The position numbers and the translations under genes are program-made. The notes beneath the pieces were generated by a model. The model saw nothing but the letters and a program-made list of their open reading frames with translations, did not search any database and was not told the origin of the DNA. From the NCBI GenBank assembly GCA_031296935.1, contig JAVDPD010000007.1, positions 107,566-171,565 on the forward strand: DNA of 64,000 bases, given 5' to 3'. This document shows positions 62,743 through 64,000 of the stretch, in pieces (positions within the stretch are counted from its first letter, which is position 1; every line of letters starts with the position of its first letter). The stretch is from Cerasicoccus maritimus. Its GTDB lineage: Bacteria; Verrucomicrobiota; Verrucomicrobiia; Opitutales; Cerasicoccaceae.

Positions 62743-63162
62743 ATGGAAATTGCGTTTTTAGATAGTATGAAAAGCGATTCGAGGGAAAAGATACTAGTAG
62801 ATCGTTTACAATTAATATCCGACTTAAGGTTTGTAGAAATTTGGCTTAAATACCCCAGGTTTCCGATGCTAGGCGTTTTAATAAACTCAGATGATGCCTT
62901 CCTTCAAGCATTTCGATTTCAGGGAGATCCAGGTTTTTTTTCTAACAACCCTAGTCGTAGCGAATGTGATGAATTGGTAGAGTTTGAGCTTGAAAATGGA
63001 CAGGTTGATGAATTTCCAAGCAAATCTTGCTATACGAAAAAGGAAGCAATTCGGGCATGTCTAGACTTTGCAGTAGACGGTAAATTTCCTGATTGGATTG
63101 ATTGGATTTACGCCGGTATGGATGGAGCTGATTCGCCTAATGATAAATTAAGTCCTGAATGA
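62743..63162 (+). CDS. Imm1-like immunity protein
   Basis: This 139-residue protein begins two bases after the toxin stop codon. Its C-terminal part holds Glu-Leu-Glu-Asn-Gly-Gln-Val-Asp-Glu-Phe-Pro, then a helix with Ala-Ile-Arg-Ala-Cys-Leu-Asp-Phe, and Gly-Lys-Phe-Pro-Asp-Trp-Ile-Asp-Trp. This is the layout of the Imm1 family, known as immunity proteins for deaminase-type polymorphic toxins. It is acidic and AT-rich like the toxin domain. It should bind and block the toxin in the producing cell. Confidence 0.78.
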   Translation: MEIAFLDSMKSDSREKILVDRLQLISDLRFVEIWLKYPRFPMLGVLINSDDAFLQAFRFQGDPGFFSNNPSRSECDELVEFELENGQVDEFPSKSCYTKKEAIRACLDFAVDGKFPDWIDWIYAGMDGADSPNDKLSPE

Positions 63163-63566
63163 AATTCGAAGTAGGCATTGTTCGCACAAAATACGAAGAT
63201 CCTGAGTCGGACTTTATGACGTCAGTAACTTTTGCTAATAGCGGTTTTGAAAAATACCTTACGATATCCAGGCCTGGAAGAAAGTATTTTGAAGCTACGT
63301 CTGAGTTTGATGGAGGGTTGGCAGATATCGAATGTGAACTCAATAACCAAGTGAATTTGTCCCAAGGAGGAATTAAGCTTTGCTCTTTGAGTGATCATGA
63401 GTTTCGAATTCAGTTTTCAGCTGAGGAAGCCATGTCAATAGGGGATTCAGAAGTCATAGTTGAGTTCCCCCATGGTGGTATAGAGTTGAGAGATGTTGCG
63501 GTAGCTGTAGAAAACATTTTTAGAGATACCGATGTATTTCGTCACCTTGACAAGTCTGATATCTGA
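63159..63566 (+). CDS. Second small protein of the toxin-immunity locus
   Basis: This 135-residue protein starts within the stop of the Imm1-like gene (ATGA overlap), so it is probably co-translated. It is acidic, with no signal peptide and no recognised domain. A Phe-Pro-His-Gly-Gly-Ile-Glu-Leu segment lies near residue 107. By context it may be a second immunity protein or an accessory factor of the toxin. Confidence 0.75.
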   Translation: MKFEVGIVRTKYEDPESDFMTSVTFANSGFEKYLTISRPGRKYFEATSEFDGGLADIECELNNQVNLSQGGIKLCSLSDHEFRIQFSAEEAMSIGDSEVIVEFPHGGIELRDVAVAVENIFRDTDVFRHLDKSDI

Positions 63567-63589
63567 CCTTTAGCAGAATTTCTCGGATC

Positions 63590-63928
63590 CCGGACAGCTC
63601 GATAACCCGCTTCCTCAAGCGCAACACCGGCTGCTTCGTCGCCGGAACACTGGTTTGGACCACGGCTGGGGCCGTCCCGATTGAAGACCTGGCGTTGGGC
63701 GATGCTGTCCTGACTGATGCTGAGGCCGCGCAGCACGAAGTCATCAATGAACAGCCGGATCGATCAATCGAAGTGAAGCTCTCGCTGGCTGAAGCCGATG
63801 GTGACCGCTTCGACATGCAATCGATTGTCAGCGGGCAATGGCTGGAAGCCATGACTGGCCTCGCCGAAGCCGACGGCTGGCGCTACCTGGAAGACTTCGA
63901 ATTGACGGGCCAAGTCGTTGATCTGTAA
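63590..63928 (+). pseudogene. Orphan copy of the Hint start (toxin-cassette scar)
   Basis: It repeats 61571-61905 of the giant gene in the same reading phase: 251 bases are identical, then about nine differences occur in the last 85 bases, and the frame ends at TAA 63926. It encodes Cys-Phe-Val-Ala-Gly-Thr to Gln-Val-Val-Asp-Leu, only the first half of Hint, and has no start codon of its own. It lies just after the immunity genes, as expected of a displaced C-terminal tip left behind after exchange of toxin modules. It may serve as a recombination substrate. Confidence 0.88.
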
Positions 63929-64000
63929 GCGTCCGAGCTCCATCCCACTTGACTACCAATGGTAAGCATTGTCGTTTCTCATTGGTAAGGGTTTGTAGTT

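Overview
Organism. No marker in the window fixes the taxonomy. The mix of genes points to the Verrucomicrobiota, probably an Opitutales/Puniceicoccales-like bacterium: an SHD1-like secreted protein, an exosortase fragment, PKD/LamG/cadherin-like giant secreted proteins, a slipin, few Shine-Dalgarno sites, and many short dispersed inverted repeats. This is inference from family content and not a database result.

Layout. (1) 1-5.7 kb is ordinary chromosome: the 3' end of an ABC-2-type permease, a secreted SHD1-like protein, a polysaccharide deacetylase, and a tightly overlapping minus-strand operon (ABC ATPase, ABC permease, folP, folB). (2) 5.8-8.8 kb is a tRNA array with eleven recognisable tRNAs or tRNA-like genes (Asn, Ser, Arg, His, Met/Ile2, Asp, Gly, Gln, Cys, Phe-like, Thr). 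Several are imperfect. They are separated by repeated, base-pairing-conserved double hairpins, and the array holds a frameshifted small gene and a sarcin-ricin-loop-like hairpin. (3) 9.1-14.4 kb has a MITE, a slipin with five N-terminal tandem repeats, an HNH protein, an unknown protein with an E-I-Q-T-D-W motif, an aldo/keto reductase, and a degenerate repeat array interrupted by a second MITE. (4) 14.6-16.8 kb is an AT-rich secreted alkylsulfatase-like gene.

(5) 16.8-35.7 kb is an accessory region bounded on each side by a truncated large serine recombinase gene. At its left edge lies the 3' end of a tRNA gene, probably an attachment-site scar. Inside are a lactonase, fragments of an IS3 transposase, a sodium:solute symporter and an exosortase, then a RadC/JAB protein, a MobF relaxase-helicase, and two defence systems on the minus strand: Wadjet type I (JetA-JetB-JetC-JetD) and SIR2-HerA. 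(6) 35.7-37.7 kb is a row of gene fragments (membrane protein, AAA+ ATPase, SF2 helicase), probably eroded island material.

(7) 38.5-62.7 kb is a single 8081-codon gene. In order it encodes a signal peptide, PKD and LamG domains, about twenty cadherin-like/Ig repeats, a beta-propeller, seven LamG-PKD units, an RHS/YD-repeat shell with the RHS core signature, a Hint autoprotease and a C-terminal cytidine-deaminase-fold toxin. It is followed by an Imm1-like immunity gene, a second small gene that overlaps it by 4 bases, and an orphan copy of the start of the Hint domain. That copy is 100% identical to the parent over about 250 bp, a footprint of toxin-cassette exchange.

How the genes work together. 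The window joins two kinds of conflict system: intracellular anti-plasmid/anti-phage defence carried on a mobilizable element, and a probable contact-dependent polymorphic toxin with its immunity locus. The most unusual signals not explained by known families are the covarying hairpins of the tRNA array, the five-fold slipin repeat, the coupling of an ABC transporter to folP-folB, and the architecture and cassette scar of the giant RHS protein.
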